Below are positions 1-10,147 of a DNA stretch of 58,659 nucleotides, one piece after another. A program made the position numbers and the translations under genes. Every line of letters begins with the position of its first letter. Position 1 is the stretch's first letter. The stretch lies in contig QCFS01000008.1 in the NCBI GenBank assembly GCA_003278365.1, positions 1 through 58,659 on the forward strand, read 5' to 3'. Under the pieces are notes generated by a model. That model did not search any database, was not told the DNA's origin, and saw only the letters and a list, made by a program, of their open reading frames with translations. This DNA is from Prochlorococcus sp. AG-363-M17 (lineage in GTDB: Bacteria; Cyanobacteriota; Cyanobacteriia; PCC-6307; Cyanobiaceae).

Positions 1-257
1 TTGCTTTCTAATGTCCCTGCAGGAAACTCAAGTATTCTTTGCTCAACCGCAAAACGATATTGACGGAGCAAAATAACTTTTCCGTCATTAGTTATGGGAA
101 CAGCTAGGGAGGCGCCTGGATGCCGGATAAGACCAAAAGTGCTTTTTATTCCTATAGGTAATTCGATTTTTTCTAGATGAAAGCTGAACTTTGGAGCTTT
201 GATAAATGCAAGTTTCTCTAGGGTTTTTGAAGGTTCAGGATGACGTAAAGGTGACAT
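1..257 (-). CDS. NUDIX hydrolase, N-terminal part (cut by window edge)
   Basis: The minus frame opens with ATG at 257 and stays open to position 1, giving 85 residues of an incomplete protein. The last visible residues read LEFPAGTLES, which matches the start of the Nudix region in ADP-ribose pyrophosphatase-type enzymes (E-F-P-A-G-x-x-E). The catalytic Nudix box itself would lie left of the window. Such enzymes hydrolyse nucleoside diphosphates linked to another moiety, often ADP-ribose. The gene sits 58 bases downstream of folK on the same strand and is probably co-transcribed with it. The family is reasonably certain; the substrate is not. Confidence 0.75.
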   Translation of the reverse strand, partial: MSPLRHPEPSKTLEKLAFIKAPKFSFHLEKIELPIGIKSTFGLIRHPGASLAVPITNDGKVILLRQYRFAVEQRILEFPAGTLES

Positions 258-315
258 TCAAGGTTTGGAATCTAAATCCAGCATGACGCTTTATCTCCAA
301 TTAAGGCATTTGGTC

Positions 316-906
316 CTAGAGGAAGCTTTCTAACCAGTTTTGATCTTTAGGCATTATTCGAGGTGGCTTTTCATCACTTGTTAGAGCTGCTGCCAAAGGA
401 ACAATTACGAAACTTCGTTCAATAAGTCTTGGATGAGGGAGCGTGAGTTCATTCTCTTGGAGATGCAATCCTCCCCATGCCAAGAAATCAATATCTAAAG
501 AACGTGCTCCCCATTTTTCTTGAGAGATTGTTCTATCTCTGCCAAAAAAATTTTCCAGGCGAAGAAATCTGCGAAGCAATGCAAAAGCTGCTGCTTTTGA
601 AGGGGGCAATTCGGAGAGCTGTCTCCCATCAACAACTAAAACAGCATTTATGTAATCAGGCTGTTCAGGTGGACCTCCTAATGGTTCGGTCCCAAACAAT
701 GGAGACCATCGAAAACGCAAGTCTTCATATTTTTTTGTTTTTTGGGCATTTCTCTCAATGTCTTGATAAATCCAATTATGGATTTCTTCCTCGAGTTTTG
801 GTCTCACTGCATTGAGTGTCTTGTGGGGAGGGCCTATAGGGCTCGGGAGATTTGCTCCTAATGAGATAGCAATAGTTGCAGGTAGGGAATTGTTTAAGGA
901 AGACAT
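316..906 (-). CDS. folK: 2-amino-4-hydroxy-6-hydroxymethyldihydropteridine pyrophosphokinase (HPPK)
   Basis: The enzyme transfers pyrophosphate from ATP to 6-hydroxymethyl-7,8-dihydropterin in folate synthesis in the cytosol. The 196-residue protein has the family N-terminus ISLGANLPSP near residue 14. It also has the signature RSLDIDFLAWGG near residue 135, whose aspartates bind the two magnesium ions, followed by LPHPRLIERSFVIVPLAA. The length is slightly above the usual 160-190 because of an insert between the N-terminal strand and the catalytic core. It starts with ATG at 906, diverging from chlD, with only a few dozen bases between the two starts. Confidence 0.95.
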   Translation of the reverse strand: MSSLNNSLPATIAISLGANLPSPIGPPHKTLNAVRPKLEEEIHNWIYQDIERNAQKTKKYEDLRFRWSPLFGTEPLGGPPEQPDYINAVLVVDGRQLSELPPSKAAAFALLRRFLRLENFFGRDRTISQEKWGARSLDIDFLAWGGLHLQENELTLPHPRLIERSFVIVPLAAALTSDEKPPRIMPKDQNWLESFL

Positions 907-937
907 GCGACGATCAGCGAAACTGGTTTATAAGTAA

Positions 938-3106
938 TTGATTGCACGAAGCCTCATGGTTGCAAGTGGCCCTGCTAATTCGGTGAGTGCATCAAGTCCG
1001 AATGATCGGTTTGCCAAGGAGATCGCAAATCGTGCTTTCCCACTTGCAGCTGTTACAGGTCATGGAACCTTGAAGCTTGCTTTGCTTCTTGCAGCAGTAG
1101 ATCCAGGTCTTGGGGGAGTAATTATCGCGGGGGGGAGAGGAACTGGTAAATCAGTTTTAGCAAGAGGCTTGCACGCTCTTCTGCCTCCAATTGAGGTGCT
1201 TGACCTTTTGACTCAGTCTGAGGATTCTGTCGACAAAGAAAATCCTCGCCCTTTTGGGAGAAATCTTGACCCTCATTCCCCTGAAGAGTGGGACGAAGGG
1301 ACAAAATTGAAACTTGCTAATGAATATGGGGTAGTTGTAGATAAAGGGTTTGAAGAAAAGATTCCTGTAAAGGTCATTCCAGCTCCCTTTGTACAAGTGC
1401 CTATAGGAGTTACAGAAGACAGATTGGTTGGTGCTGTTGATGTCCCAGCTTCTTTGTCAAGTGGTACGCCAGTTTTTCAGCCAGGATTGTTGGCTGAGGC
1501 ACATAGAGGTGTCCTTTATGTGGATGAGTTGAATTTGCTTGATGATGGAATAGTTAATCTGATGTTGGCGGCTGTAGGGGCTGGAGAAAACAGGGTTGAA
1601 CGGGAGGGATTAAGCCTTGTGCACCCTTGTAAGCCACTCCTTATGGCTACTTATAATCCTGAGGAAGGAGCTGTTAGGGATCACCTGCTTGACCGATTTG
1701 CGATTGTGCTTTCAGCTGATCAATTAATTTCTAATGAACAACGTGTCGAAATAACAAATTCGGTTTTATTGCATGGACAATGCAGTGAAAGTTTTGCTGC
1801 AAAATGGTCTGAGGAAACAGAAGCTTTGGCAACACAGCTTCTGATAGCCCGTCAATGGTTGCCAGATGTTCAGATTGATTCCGAACAAATAGCTTATTTG
1901 GTTCAAGAAGCTATTCGCGGAGGCGTAGAAGGCCACAGATCGGAACTTTATGCAGTTCGTGTTGCAAGGGCCCATGCGGCATTAAGTGGTAGGGACAAAG
2001 TTGATGCCGAAGATTTGCAAGTTGCGGTAAGGCTAGTTATTGCTCCTCGTGCATTGCAGATTCCTCCTCAAGATCAACAGATTGAGCCCCCCCCACCAGA
2101 AGATCAACAACAGCCTCCACCTCCTGTAGATCAGTCTGAAGATGAAGACTCTTTAGAAGATGAAAGTGAAGATCAGGATGAGGAAACTCCTGAGGATCAG
2201 ACACCACCTATTCCAGAAGAATTCATGCTTGATCCTGAATCGATAGCAATTGATCCAGACTTACTTTTGTTTTCAGCAGCAAAATCTAAAAGTGGAAACA
2301 GTGGTAGTCGCTCTGCAGTTCTTAGTGAAAGCAGGGGACGTTATGTCAAGCCAATTATTCCTCGTGGTCCAGTTCGACGAATAGCTGTCGACGCAACATT
2401 AAGAGCTGCAGCCCCTTACCAGAAAGCACGCCGTGCTAGACGACCGGATCGCAAAGTCATAGTGGAAGAGGCTGATCTTCGAGCGAAACTTCTTCAGAGG
2501 AAGGCCGGTTCTCTTGTCATCTTCCTTGTTGATGCAAGTGGATCTATGGCTTTAAATCGTATGCAAGGAGCAAAAGGTGCTGTAATTCGCCTGCTCACTG
2601 AAGCCTATGAAAACCGAGATGAGGTTTCACTGATTCCTTTCAGAGGGGAGCAAGCTGAAGTCTTATTGCCTCCCACTAGATCCATTACAGCAGCCAAGAG
2701 AAGACTAGAGGTTATGCCTTGTGGGGGCGGTTCCCCTTTGGCGCATGGTCTCACTCAGGCAGCAAGAGTTGGGGCGAATGCTTTGGCTACAGGAGACCTT
2801 GGCCAAGTAGTCGTTGTGGCAATTACCGATGGACGTGGGAATGTCCCTTTAGGGACTTCTTTGGGTCAGCCTGACCTGGATGGTGAAGAGCCTGTTGATC
2901 TCAAGCAGGAGGTGCTTGATGTTGCCAGCCGATATCGAACTATTGGTATTCAGTTGTTAGTTATTGACACTGAGAGGAAGTTCATTGGAAGTGGTATGGG
3001 GAAAGATTTAGCAGAAGCGGCAGGCGGTAAATATGTTCAATTGCCGAAGGCTAGTGATCAAGCAATCGCATCAATTGCTATGGATGCCATAAATGATGTC
3101 AAGTAG
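938..3106 (+). CDS. chlD: Magnesium chelatase subunit D (protoporphyrin IX Mg-chelatase)
   Basis: ChlD works with ChlI and ChlH to insert magnesium into protoporphyrin IX, the committed step of chlorophyll synthesis. The N-terminal third is an AAA+ module with the loop [20 protein letters not shown] around residues 65-85. A Pro/Gln and Asp/Glu-rich linker follows at about residues 375-425. The C-terminal third is a von Willebrand A domain with the MIDAS motif DASGSM near residue 533. At 722 residues the length is normal for cyanobacterial ChlD. The longest frame starts with TTG at 938. An in-frame ATG at 956 would give a protein six residues shorter and is an equally plausible start. Confidence 0.97.
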   Translation: MIARSLMVASGPANSVSASSPNDRFAKEIANRAFPLAAVTGHGTLKLALLLAAVDPGLGGVIIAGGRGTGKSVLARGLHALLPPIEVLDLLTQSEDSVDKENPRPFGRNLDPHSPEEWDEGTKLKLANEYGVVVDKGFEEKIPVKVIPAPFVQVPIGVTEDRLVGAVDVPASLSSGTPVFQPGLLAEAHRGVLYVDELNLLDDGIVNLMLAAVGAGENRVEREGLSLVHPCKPLLMATYNPEEGAVRDHLLDRFAIVLSADQLISNEQRVEITNSVLLHGQCSESFAAKWSEETEALATQLLIARQWLPDVQIDSEQIAYLVQEAIRGGVEGHRSELYAVRVARAHAALSGRDKVDAEDLQVAVRLVIAPRALQIPPQDQQIEPPPPEDQQQPPPPVDQSEDEDSLEDESEDQDEETPEDQTPPIPEEFMLDPESIAIDPDLLLFSAAKSKSGNSGSRSAVLSESRGRYVKPIIPRGPVRRIAVDATLRAAAPYQKARRARRPDRKVIVEEADLRAKLLQRKAGSLVIFLVDASGSMALNRMQGAKGAVIRLLTEAYENRDEVSLIPFRGEQAEVLLPPTRSITAAKRRLEVMPCGGGSPLAHGLTQAARVGANALATGDLGQVVVVAITDGRGNVPLGTSLGQPDLDGEEPVDLKQEVLDVASRYRTIGIQLLVIDTERKFIGSGMGKDLAEAAGGKYVQLPKASDQAIASIAMDAINDVK

Positions 3107-3170
3107 CATATAATTTTTTTTTATTTTCCATGAACTTTGACCGCCTTCTTCTGGGGTTAATATATGTAAG

Positions 3171-3989
3171 TTACCTCTTCATTTTTTCTGGATAAAGTTC
3201 ACTGAAAAGAGCCCCTAGGCCAATAGTTACACTGCGAACTGAATCAACAAACTTAGGATCACCTGTAAGATCTTCGATATTGCTACCGACAGCATCTATT
3301 TTAGCGGTAAGTGATTTTGCGGCACTGACCGTATCTTTAAGCTCTGAGATTGTTTTGGGGTTATTTAGTGCTGCAACAAAATTGTTTATGTGACTGGTTG
3401 CTTCATTGAGGTTTTCGATTATAGGAACAGCTCTTTCTAGCTCAGCTTTTAGTTTCTTAATTAAGTCATCTACATCTTCAATTAGTTGTTTTTTTTCTGC
3501 ATCTTTGAGAATCTTTTCAAGAGACTCTGTAACTGTTGAAATGCTTGCGACTGATTTGCCCTGGATATATGCTCCATCACATAAAATCTTAGTGCTTTGA
3601 CAGTCGGAAGAGAATGGCATTGGTGACTTTAAGGTGTTTAAATCTCCTTCACTCACTAAAGCAACTTGAGAATCTCCTCCTAGCAGAGAGCCTTTAGATA
3701 CGTTTGCAAATACAGGCAATGGAAGGCGTAATTCACTGTGATCTATCTCCAAAGTTGCTAAAACTGTTTTTGGAGTAACCTCGATTTTGCTGACAGTTCC
3801 TACAACAATTCCTCTAAAAGTAACAGGAGATCTCTCTGAAATCCCACTTGCATCAGGAAATTTTGCTGTTACTCGCCAACCTTTAGCACCTAATCTAATG
3901 GAATTCATCCATGAATGAATTCCAACGCAGGATACTACTGCTCCAATTATGGAGAATCCAACTAAAGCATCACGAATACTTCTTCTCAT
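3171..3989 (-). CDS. MCE-family (MlaD-like) lipid-transport substrate-binding protein
   Basis: This 272-residue protein has one N-terminal membrane segment (residues 9-28) followed by an MCE domain at about residues 35-115, recognisable from GISERSPVTFRGIVVGTVSKI. The remainder is predicted helical and coiled-coil-like. MCE proteins are the periplasmic lipid-binding parts of ABC-type lipid carriers such as Mla in E. coli and TGD2 in chloroplasts. The gene follows the ATP-binding subunit by four bases on the same strand, so the two form an operon. No MlaE-type permease is present in the window, so it must be encoded elsewhere. The lipid moved is unknown; TGD-like traffic between envelope and thylakoid is a plausible inference. 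Confidence 0.85.
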   Translation of the reverse strand: MRRSIRDALVGFSIIGAVVSCVGIHSWMNSIRLGAKGWRVTAKFPDASGISERSPVTFRGIVVGTVSKIEVTPKTVLATLEIDHSELRLPLPVFANVSKGSLLGGDSQVALVSEGDLNTLKSPMPFSSDCQSTKILCDGAYIQGKSVASISTVTESLEKILKDAEKKQLIEDVDDLIKKLKAELERAVPIIENLNEATSHINNFVAALNNPKTISELKDTVSAAKSLTAKIDAVGSNIEDLTGDPKFVDSVRSVTIGLGALFSELYPEKMKR

Positions 3990-3993
3990 GAGA

Positions 3994-4767
3994 TTAGTGC
4001 TCAGTATGTTGCATGGGGCCTTGCAAACTTCCGGTTCTAAATTGAACTACATAGGGGTTGTCAGTGGTTTTGAATTCATTAATTGATCCAGTCCATTGAA
4101 ACTTACCTCCATAGAGCATTAGAACCCTCTCTGCGCATCGCTCGATTGTGCTTCTTACATGACTCACCACAACTGAACAACCTTTTGCCACTGTAGTTGT
4201 CTTTACTATTAGGTCCTCTATACGTGTGCATGCCACTGGATCTAGTCCAGCAGTTGGTTCGTCATATAGCACTATTGGCATAGATTGCTTGTCAGAACTT
4301 GGCTCATTTAGGAGGGCTCTGGCAAAACTAACCCGTTTTTGCATTCCTCCACTTAGTTGTCCTGGAAATTTGTCTGCGACGTCATAAAGTCCAACGGCTT
4401 CAAGACATGTCATTACTTTTTCTTTGATTTCGGTCGACTTGAGTCGACCTCCTCTCATCAAGATAAAACCAACATTTTCTTCAACTGTTAAAGACCCAAG
4501 AAGTGCAGGGTTTTGAAAAACTAATCGAACATCAGGAGGATTTTCTTGGTCAAGCCTTAAATATTCCTGCTCCTCCCCAAAAATTTTTACTTCTCCATTG
4601 GTTGGCAGTAATAATCCTGCGAGTAGACGAAGTACGGTTGACTTCCCTGATCCAGAGGGTCCAACAATTGCGAGCCTTTCTCCGGGTTGCAGGGATAAAT
4701 TAACCTCGTCCAGGACTAAATTATCTCCCCATTGCATAGATAGCTCAAGCATCTCTACAACATTCAT
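3994..4767 (-). CDS. ABC transporter ATP-binding protein, MlaF-like
   Basis: This cytosolic ATPase probably powers the lipid transporter whose MCE subunit is encoded just downstream. It has the Walker A motif GPSGSGKST near residue 38, the signature LSGGMQKR near 140 and the Walker B region VLYDEPTAGLD near 168. The GGMQKR form of the signature is typical of the Mla/TGD3/Ttg2A subgroup. I place the start at ATG 4767, which has a GGGAG Shine-Dalgarno-like sequence seven bases upstream; a TTG at 4773 is an alternative. The membrane permease partner is not in this window. Confidence 0.88.
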   Translation of the reverse strand: MNVVEMLELSMQWGDNLVLDEVNLSLQPGERLAIVGPSGSGKSTVLRLLAGLLLPTNGEVKIFGEEQEYLRLDQENPPDVRLVFQNPALLGSLTVEENVGFILMRGGRLKSTEIKEKVMTCLEAVGLYDVADKFPGQLSGGMQKRVSFARALLNEPSSDKQSMPIVLYDEPTAGLDPVACTRIEDLIVKTTTVAKGCSVVVSHVRSTIERCAERVLMLYGGKFQWTGSINEFKTTDNPYVVQFRTGSLQGPMQHTEH

Positions 4768-4881
4768 GGTCAAACTCTCCCGAACTCAATAGAGACTTAT
4801 CGTCATAATGCCTAGGATGTAGAACTATGAAAGCCTCTTTAGAGTTTAAAAGTTATTAACGGTTGAGCTCCCCAAAAAGAT

Positions 4882-6318
4882 TTGACCTCGCCGCAACAAC
4901 CCACTAAAGAATCTCGTGTCGCTAAGCGTCGGATGCATCAGCGCCTCATAGAAAGGCGTCGACAAAGGATTTTAAGGACTTCACAGCAAAAAGATTTTGT
5001 TTCACGCTCTAGGCGTGCTTTTAGCTGGTTGATGCCAGGCCTTGTGGTTAAAAGGTGGATGCTGACATCTGGGCTGGGTCTTCTATTAGCTCTTCTTGGT
5101 GCGGCTATATGGGCAGACCTGAAGCCAATTTATTGGATGATTGAGACCCTCAGTTTTGTTCTTGCTGCAATTACAAAGGTTTTGCCTAGAAGCATTACAG
5201 GACCCATAGTTTTGATATTTGGTGGGGGACTTATTTTGTGGGGGCAAAGTAGAAGTTTTGGATCTATCCAACAAGCTTTGGCTCCTGATAAAGACACCGT
5301 ATTAGTAGATGCACTTCGTGCTAAGAGCAAATTAAATAGAGGACCAAATATTGTTGCCATCGGAGGTGGCACGGGCCTTTCCACGTTGTTGAAAGGCCTT
5401 AAGCGTTTTAGTAGTAATATCACAGCAATAGTCACAGTTGCAGATGATGGCGGAAGCAGTGGGTTATTGCGACGGGAATTAGGGGTTCAGCCTCCTGGCG
5501 ATATACGTAATTGTTTGGCAGCCTTATCTACAGAAGAGCCCTTAATGACTAGGCTTTTTCAATATAGATTTTCTTCAAGCGGCGTTTTAGATGGTCATAG
5601 CTTTGGGAATCTTTTCCTTTCTGCCTTAACAGCTATTACAGGGAATTTGGAAACGGCAATTACTGCTTCTAGTCGAATTTTGGCCGTGCAAGGTCAGGTT
5701 GTACCAGCAACAAATGTCGATGTGAAGTTATGGGCTGAGCTTGAGAATGGAGATCGGATTGAAGGGGAAAGTGCTATCGGAAATGCCCCAAGTCCAATAG
5801 TTAGACTTGGTTGTATTCCAGAAAAGCCTCCAGCTTTACCTAGAGCTTTGGAGGCGATTGCAAATGCAGAGCTAATTTTGCTTGGACCTGGGAGCCTTTA
5901 TACATCTTTATTGCCGAACTTATTGGTCCCTGAGTTAGTAGAAGCTATTCAAAGTAGTAGAGCCCCAAAGCTATATATATGTAATTTAATGACTCAGCCA
6001 GGAGAAACAGATGGTCTTGATGTTGGAGGACACTTGAGGGCTATTGAGGCTCAACTGGCAAGCCTGGGAATCCATCAGAGACTTTTTGGGGCGGTTTTGG
6101 CTCAGGATGATTTGGACCCATCACCCTTGATAGATCATTACAAAGCTAGAGGGGCTGAACCGGTTAATTGTGATCAGAGAAATTTGAGGACCCAGGGATA
6201 TGAAGTTATGCAAGCATCTCTTCAGGGGGGAAGGGCAACGGCCACTCTTCGTCATGATCCAAGGAGCCTATCAATTGCAGTAATGCGTTTTTTTAGAAAT
6301 AACAAACGAGATCTTTAA
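4882..6318 (+). CDS. YvcK/CofD-like family protein (putative gluconeogenesis factor)
   Basis: The 478-residue protein has a positively charged N-terminus, two predicted membrane segments (about residues 58-105 and 105-122) and a C-terminal YvcK/CofD-like domain. That domain starts with [19 protein letters not shown] near residue 155 and continues with [16 protein letters not shown] and PPGDIRNC. YvcK of Bacillus binds UDP-sugars and is needed for normal carbon metabolism and cell shape. The membrane-anchored form is the common cyanobacterial version. The start is a TTG at 4882 and no better ATG lies near it. Its last four bases overlap the end of the convergent ndhJ. The family is clear, but the cellular role in cyanobacteria is unproven. 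Confidence 0.87.
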   Translation: MTSPQQPTKESRVAKRRMHQRLIERRRQRILRTSQQKDFVSRSRRAFSWLMPGLVVKRWMLTSGLGLLLALLGAAIWADLKPIYWMIETLSFVLAAITKVLPRSITGPIVLIFGGGLILWGQSRSFGSIQQALAPDKDTVLVDALRAKSKLNRGPNIVAIGGGTGLSTLLKGLKRFSSNITAIVTVADDGGSSGLLRRELGVQPPGDIRNCLAALSTEEPLMTRLFQYRFSSSGVLDGHSFGNLFLSALTAITGNLETAITASSRILAVQGQVVPATNVDVKLWAELENGDRIEGESAIGNAPSPIVRLGCIPEKPPALPRALEAIANAELILLGPGSLYTSLLPNLLVPELVEAIQSSRAPKLYICNLMTQPGETDGLDVGGHLRAIEAQLASLGIHQRLFGAVLAQDDLDPSPLIDHYKARGAEPVNCDQRNLRTQGYEVMQASLQGGRATATLRHDPRSLSIAVMRFFRNNKRDL

Positions 6319-6863
6319 TAAGCATCTTGCATTTCATAGAAATCTGGCTGAATATAGTCTTTCCTAAGTGGCCAACCCTTCCAATCTTCCGGCATTAAAA
6401 GTCTCTTGGGATGGGGATGATCTTGAAAATGGATTCCAAACATGTCATATGTTTCTCTCTCTTGCCAATCAGCGCCTCTAAAAAGCTTATAGAGGCTAGG
6501 CACTTTGGGAGTATTTTCTCTAGGCAAGAAAATCTTGATACGGACTTCTCTTAACTGTTCATTTTTGGAGGGAGAAGAATTCGTTTTAACTAATTCATCT
6601 ATCGCTACTAAGTGATAGAAGCAGACAATGTTTTGCCCAGGGCCTTCATCATATCCACCTTGACATTGCAAGTAATCAAAACCAGCTGCTTTTAATGCTG
6701 AGACAATTGCAATAAGGTCAGGTGGAGATACACCTATTATTTCCACACCAATGTGGTCTGGATTAAGTGATTGATGGCTAAAGCCTTTTTCGCGTAGAAA
6801 TTGGCTAACAGGACCAGCTTTAGCTATTTCTTTATTGGGTTTTTCGCTTGGAGTTTTGCTCAT
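6315..6863 (-). CDS. ndhJ: NAD(P)H-quinone oxidoreductase subunit J
   Basis: NdhJ is a hydrophilic arm subunit of the thylakoid NDH-1 complex, equivalent to NuoC, used in respiration and cyclic electron flow. The 182-residue protein has the hallmark stretch [20 protein letters not shown], followed by [17 protein letters not shown] near its C-terminus. I choose ATG 6863, two bases after the ndhK stop, over the upstream TTG at 6869. It is the last gene of the ndhC-ndhK-ndhJ operon. Its stop codon overlaps the end of the convergent yvcK by four bases, leaving no room for an independent terminator between them. Confidence 0.97.
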   Translation of the reverse strand: MSKTPSEKPNKEIAKAGPVSQFLREKGFSHQSLNPDHIGVEIIGVSPPDLIAIVSALKAAGFDYLQCQGGYDEGPGQNIVCFYHLVAIDELVKTNSSPSKNEQLREVRIKIFLPRENTPKVPSLYKLFRGADWQERETYDMFGIHFQDHPHPKRLLMPEDWKGWPLRKDYIQPDFYEMQDAY

Positions 6864-6865
6864 TA

Positions 6866-7618
6866 TCAATCTGGATTGAATGTCTTGTCTTCTTTTGGAG
6901 AACTTGAGCTCTCTAAATTAAGTTCTTCTATTTTGAGTACCTGGCCAACCGCTGGCTCAAGTGCTGCTTTTTGACTTTCAGCATTTAAGTATGAGCCAGT
7001 AATCAATGGCTCTACTAATTTCATTTTGTGTTTGATACTGCAATATCTGTGTTCTTGAGAGTTCTTACTTCTTTCTGATATTGATTCATTCCCAACTTTT
7101 TTGCGCAATTTGATTACAGCATCAAATATTGCTTCTGGTCTTGGAGGACACCCTGGTAAATAAAGATCTACAGGTATTAATTTGTCAACACCTCTTACAG
7201 CAGTTGTGGAGTCAGCGCTAAACATTCCTCCAGTGATAGTGCATGCTCCCATTGCAATTACATATTTGGGCTCTGGCATTTGTTCGTAAAGCCTTACTAA
7301 GGCTGGGGCCATTTTCATGGTTACTGTCCCTGCGACAATTAAGAGATCAGCTTGGCGTGGTGAACTTCTGGGAACTAAACCAAAACGGTCGAAGTCAAAT
7401 CTTGAGCCTATTAGAGCTGCAAATTCAATGAAACAACATGCAGTTCCATACAACAGTGGCCATAAGCTGCTTAAGCGAGCCCAATTATGAAGATCATCCA
7501 AACTTGTAAGGATTATATTTTCGCTTAAGTCAGTTGTTACTTCTGGAGATCCTATTGGGCCGCAAGATGCGGCTCGAAGTTCAGTTATGGATTTAATGGA
7601 TGGAGGGGTCTCTGACAT
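6866..7618 (-). CDS. ndhK: NAD(P)H-quinone oxidoreductase subunit K
   Basis: NdhK carries the terminal [4Fe-4S] cluster (N2 equivalent) that passes electrons to plastoquinone in the NDH-1 complex. The cluster ligands are visible in [21 protein letters not shown] and [12 protein letters not shown] set the start at ATG 7618 ([10 protein letters not shown]), seven bases after the ndhC stop. A longer frame from 7666 would overlap ndhC by 41 bases and lacks family support. The protein is then 250 residues, close to the usual cyanobacterial size. It sits in the middle of the ndhC-ndhK-ndhJ operon. Confidence 0.97.
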   Translation of the reverse strand: MSETPPSIKSITELRAASCGPIGSPEVTTDLSENIILTSLDDLHNWARLSSLWPLLYGTACCFIEFAALIGSRFDFDRFGLVPRSSPRQADLLIVAGTVTMKMAPALVRLYEQMPEPKYVIAMGACTITGGMFSADSTTAVRGVDKLIPVDLYLPGCPPRPEAIFDAVIKLRKKVGNESISERSKNSQEHRYCSIKHKMKLVEPLITGSYLNAESQKAALEPAVGQVLKIEELNLESSSSPKEDKTFNPD

Positions 7619-7625
7619 TTTGGGT

Positions 7626-7988
7626 TCAGCTCCACTCAAGGGCACCTTTTCTCCAGGCATATGCAAGGGCCATTACAAGGATTGCAATAAAAACTAGTGC
7701 TTCTATAAAGGCTAAGAGGCCCAGTCGGTTAAATGCTACGGCCCATGGATAGAGGAAAACAGTCTCTACATCGAATATCACAAAAACAAGCGCAAACATG
7801 TAGTAGCGAATGTTGAACTGAATCCATGCCCCTCCAATTGGCTCCATGCCAGATTCATATGTCAGCTCCCTCTCACCTGGTTGGCTTTTTGGGGAGATGA
7901 TTTTGTTTGTAACTAAAGCAAGAACAGGCACTGCTGCTGAGATAAGCAGAAAGCCTAGAAAGGCGTCATAACCAGGAAGTACAAACAT
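7626..7988 (-). CDS. ndhC: NAD(P)H-quinone oxidoreductase subunit 3
   Basis: NdhC is a small membrane subunit (NuoA equivalent) of NDH-1 with three predicted helices. It contains the conserved loop [15 protein letters not shown] and the segment [16 protein letters not shown] choose ATG 7988 ([10 protein letters not shown]), which gives the 120 residues usual for the family. A longer frame reaches back to 8021 but adds 11 atypical residues. It is the first gene of ndhC-ndhK-ndhJ and diverges from the rubredoxin gene; the 79-base gap between the two starts must hold both promoters. Confidence 0.97.
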   Translation of the reverse strand: MFVLPGYDAFLGFLLISAAVPVLALVTNKIISPKSQPGERELTYESGMEPIGGAWIQFNIRYYMFALVFVIFDVETVFLYPWAVAFNRLGLLAFIEALVFIAILVMALAYAWRKGALEWS

Positions 7989-8067
7989 AAGGTCCCAATA
8001 CTTTATTAGTCTGACACTCACCGCTAATGCTTTACGCCGATAGAGTTGAGTAAATGACGGAGGAGCG

Positions 8068-8481
8068 GTGAGCGATCAGAACACTCCAGGAGTAAACCTT
8101 AATCATGATAGGCCTCCTGGACATGAACTGTCTTCGGATGAGGAGAGATCAATTAATCAAGACGATCGAAGAGATCATCAATTTGAATGTAGAAGTTGTG
8201 GTTATGTTTACGAACCTGACAAAGGTATAAAAAAGCTTGATATTCCAAAGAACACAGCTTTTCTGAAGTTGGATCCTCTTAAATTTCGATGTCCGGTTTG
8301 TCGCTCAGGAACAGATGCTTTTAAAGACATTGGCCCACGTGGGCAACCTAGCGGCTTCCAGGAAAACCTTAAGTATGGTTTTGGAGCTAATAGTCTTACT
8401 CCTGCTCAGAAAAACGTGCTGATTTTCGGAGGACTGGCTTTGGCCGTATCTTTTTTCTTATCTCTTTACTCCTTGCGTTAA
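8068..8481 (+). CDS. Membrane-anchored rubredoxin (RubA type)
   Basis: The 137-residue protein has an acidic, variable N-terminus and a rubredoxin domain with two iron-binding CxxC knuckles, [10 protein letters not shown] and [13 protein letters not shown]. It ends in a single membrane helix (residues 115-135). In cyanobacteria and chloroplasts this anchored rubredoxin is needed for photosystem II assembly. The start is GTG 8068, preceded by the good Shine-Dalgarno sequence GGAGG at 8059-8063. It is followed by ycf48 and psbEFLJ, a conserved photosystem II assembly order that supports the role. Confidence 0.93.
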   Translation: MSDQNTPGVNLNHDRPPGHELSSDEERSINQDDRRDHQFECRSCGYVYEPDKGIKKLDIPKNTAFLKLDPLKFRCPVCRSGTDAFKDIGPRGQPSGFQENLKYGFGANSLTPAQKNVLIFGGLALAVSFFLSLYSLR

Positions 8482-8493
8482 TCACTTAAATCT

Positions 8494-9501
8494 ATGAAAC
8501 GTTTTCTTTCCTCGTATTTAAATTTCTTCTTAGCAATTGCTATTGGCTTCGGGCTCACTGGTTGCGTTACTAATCGATTGCCAGTAGCTGAGACTAGCCC
8601 TTGGGAAGTTGTTGAGTTGTCAACCCAGGCGAATCCTTTGGATTTGACCTTTGTTGATGCAGATCATGGCTTTTTAGTTGGTACTAATCGACTAATCCTT
8701 GAAACGAATGATGCTGGAAAGACCTGGAATGAAAGGAGGCTTGACCTCCCTGAAGAGGAGAATTTTCGTCTTATAAGCATTGATTTTCAAGGAGAAGAAG
8801 GATGGATTGCAGGTCAGCCTGGCTTAGTTATGCATTCAAACGATTCCGGCCAGAATTGGACACGTTTGCTTCTTGGACCTCAATTGCCTGGCGATCCTTA
8901 CTTAATTAGTTCAAGTGGCCCCAATTCTGCAGAGCTTGCAACTACTGCTGGAGCGGTCTATCTAACTAAAGATGGTGGAGTGAATTGGGAGGCCAAGGTT
9001 GCTGATGCTGAAGGTGGGGTTAGGGATCTCCGTCGTGGATCTCTCGGACAGTATGTGAGTGTTAGTAGTTTGGGGAATTTCTTCCAGGTTTTGGAGCCTG
9101 GTCAAAATGCTTGGACCCCCCATCAGAGAGCAAGTAGTAAGCGAGTACAAAGTATGGGCTTTCAGCCAAGCGGAGATCTTTGGATGCTTTCACAGGGAGC
9201 AGAAATACGTCTTAATGATCAGCCTGGAGATGTTGAAAGTTGGAGAAAGCCCATCATCCCAATAACTAATGGATATAACTATCTAGATATGGCATGGGAT
9301 CCTCAAGGAGGAATATGGGCGGCTGGTGGAAATGGAACTTTATTAGTTAGCAAAGATGGTGGAGAAAGCTGGAAAGTCGATGCCGTTGGTGATAGTCAGC
9401 CAACAAATCTCTTGAGAGTAATTTTTTACAACCAACCTGAGAATCAGCCAAAAGGCTTTGTCCTTGGGGAACGTGGCCATGTTTTGCGCTGGGTAGGGTG
9501 A
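8494..9501 (+). CDS. ycf48: Photosystem II assembly lipoprotein Ycf48/HCF136
   Basis: Ycf48 helps the D1 protein join early photosystem II reaction-centre complexes on the lumenal side. The 335-residue protein has a lipoprotein signal peptide ending in the lipobox LTGC at about residue 24. A seven-bladed propeller follows, with recurring Asp-box-like turns such as SNDSGQNW, TKDGGVNWE and SKDGGESWK. It starts 12 bases after the rubredoxin stop and precedes psbE, as in other cyanobacteria. It is probably co-transcribed with the upstream rubredoxin gene. Confidence 0.96.
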   Translation: MKRFLSSYLNFFLAIAIGFGLTGCVTNRLPVAETSPWEVVELSTQANPLDLTFVDADHGFLVGTNRLILETNDAGKTWNERRLDLPEEENFRLISIDFQGEEGWIAGQPGLVMHSNDSGQNWTRLLLGPQLPGDPYLISSSGPNSAELATTAGAVYLTKDGGVNWEAKVADAEGGVRDLRRGSLGQYVSVSSLGNFFQVLEPGQNAWTPHQRASSKRVQSMGFQPSGDLWMLSQGAEIRLNDQPGDVESWRKPIIPITNGYNYLDMAWDPQGGIWAAGGNGTLLVSKDGGESWKVDAVGDSQPTNLLRVIFYNQPENQPKGFVLGERGHVLRWVG

Positions 9502-9603
9502 TTTTTCTTTTGTCAATCCACAACGCTCTGTAACCATGCTCCCCTTGTATGAACATCAGCTGCGTTGGTCTTATAGGATCATGATGCTGATACGCCTGAG
9601 GCT

Positions 9604-9852
9604 ATGGCTGCCGGATCAACCGGGGAACGCCCTTTTTTCGAAATCATCACCAGCGTCCGTTATTGGGTAATCCATGCGGTAACGCTTCCTTCAATCTTCC
9701 TTGCAGGTTTCTTGTTTGTTTCAACAGGACTTGCATATGACCTATTTGGTACACCAAGGCCAGATGCCTATTTCCAGGCATCTGAAAGCAAAGCTCCTGT
9801 TGTGAGCCAGCGCTTTGAATCCAAATCTCAACTTGACCTGCGCCTGAAATAA
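9604..9852 (+). CDS. psbE: Cytochrome b559 alpha subunit
   Basis: PsbE is one of the two heme-binding polypeptides of cytochrome b559 in the photosystem II core. The 82-residue protein has one membrane helix. Its heme-ligating histidine is in [12 protein letters not shown] (residue 25), and the conserved lumenal stretch [11 protein letters not shown] follows. A GAGG motif lies just before the ATG. It is first in the psbE-psbF-psbL-psbJ operon, all four genes being separated by only 3-17 bases. Confidence 0.98.
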   Translation: MAAGSTGERPFFEIITSVRYWVIHAVTLPSIFLAGFLFVSTGLAYDLFGTPRPDAYFQASESKAPVVSQRFESKSQLDLRLK

Positions 9853-9855
9853 GCC

Positions 9856-9996
9856 ATGTCTCAATCTTCTGCACCTCTTGTTTCACCACGCGCTTACCCG
9901 ATTTTTACGGTTAGGTGGCTTGCTGTTCATGCTTTGGCAATTCCAACTGTCTTTTTCATTGGTGCCATAGCTGCTATGCAGTTCATTCGTCGCTGA
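9856..9996 (+). CDS. psbF: Cytochrome b559 beta subunit
   Basis: This 46-residue open frame starts three bases after the psbE stop and reads [20 protein letters not shown] onward, ending AAMQFIRR. It has one membrane helix; the heme-ligating histidine is in [12 protein letters not shown]. Together with PsbE it binds the heme of cytochrome b559 in photosystem II. No Shine-Dalgarno sequence is visible, so translation may be coupled to psbE. Confidence 0.98.
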   Translation: MSQSSAPLVSPRAYPIFTVRWLAVHALAIPTVFFIGAIAAMQFIRR

Positions 9997-10012
9997 TCAT
10001 CCTTTCATCAAC

Positions 10013-10132
10013 ATGCAAGTCAACCCGAATCCAAACAAGCTTCCTGTTGAGCTGAACCGCACAAGCCTTTATTTAGGTCTTTTGCTTGTTTTCGTCATGG
10101 GAGTTTTGTTTTCCAGCTATTTCTTTAACTGA
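10013..10132 (+). CDS. psbL: Photosystem II reaction centre protein L
   Basis: This 39-residue frame begins [20 protein letters not shown] and ends [10 protein letters not shown], the conserved PsbL sequence with a single membrane helix. PsbL sits at the photosystem II dimer interface near the QA site and helps stabilise the complex. It lies 16 bases after psbF in the psbEFLJ operon. Confidence 0.98.
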   Translation: MQVNPNPNKLPVELNRTSLYLGLLLVFVMGVLFSSYFFN

Positions 10133-10147
10133 ATCTTTTTTTGAACC

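Noticed and set aside
477-815. 112-codon plus-strand open frame inside folK
   Set aside because: It is fully antisense to a well-supported folK, has no recognisable domain and no ribosome site.
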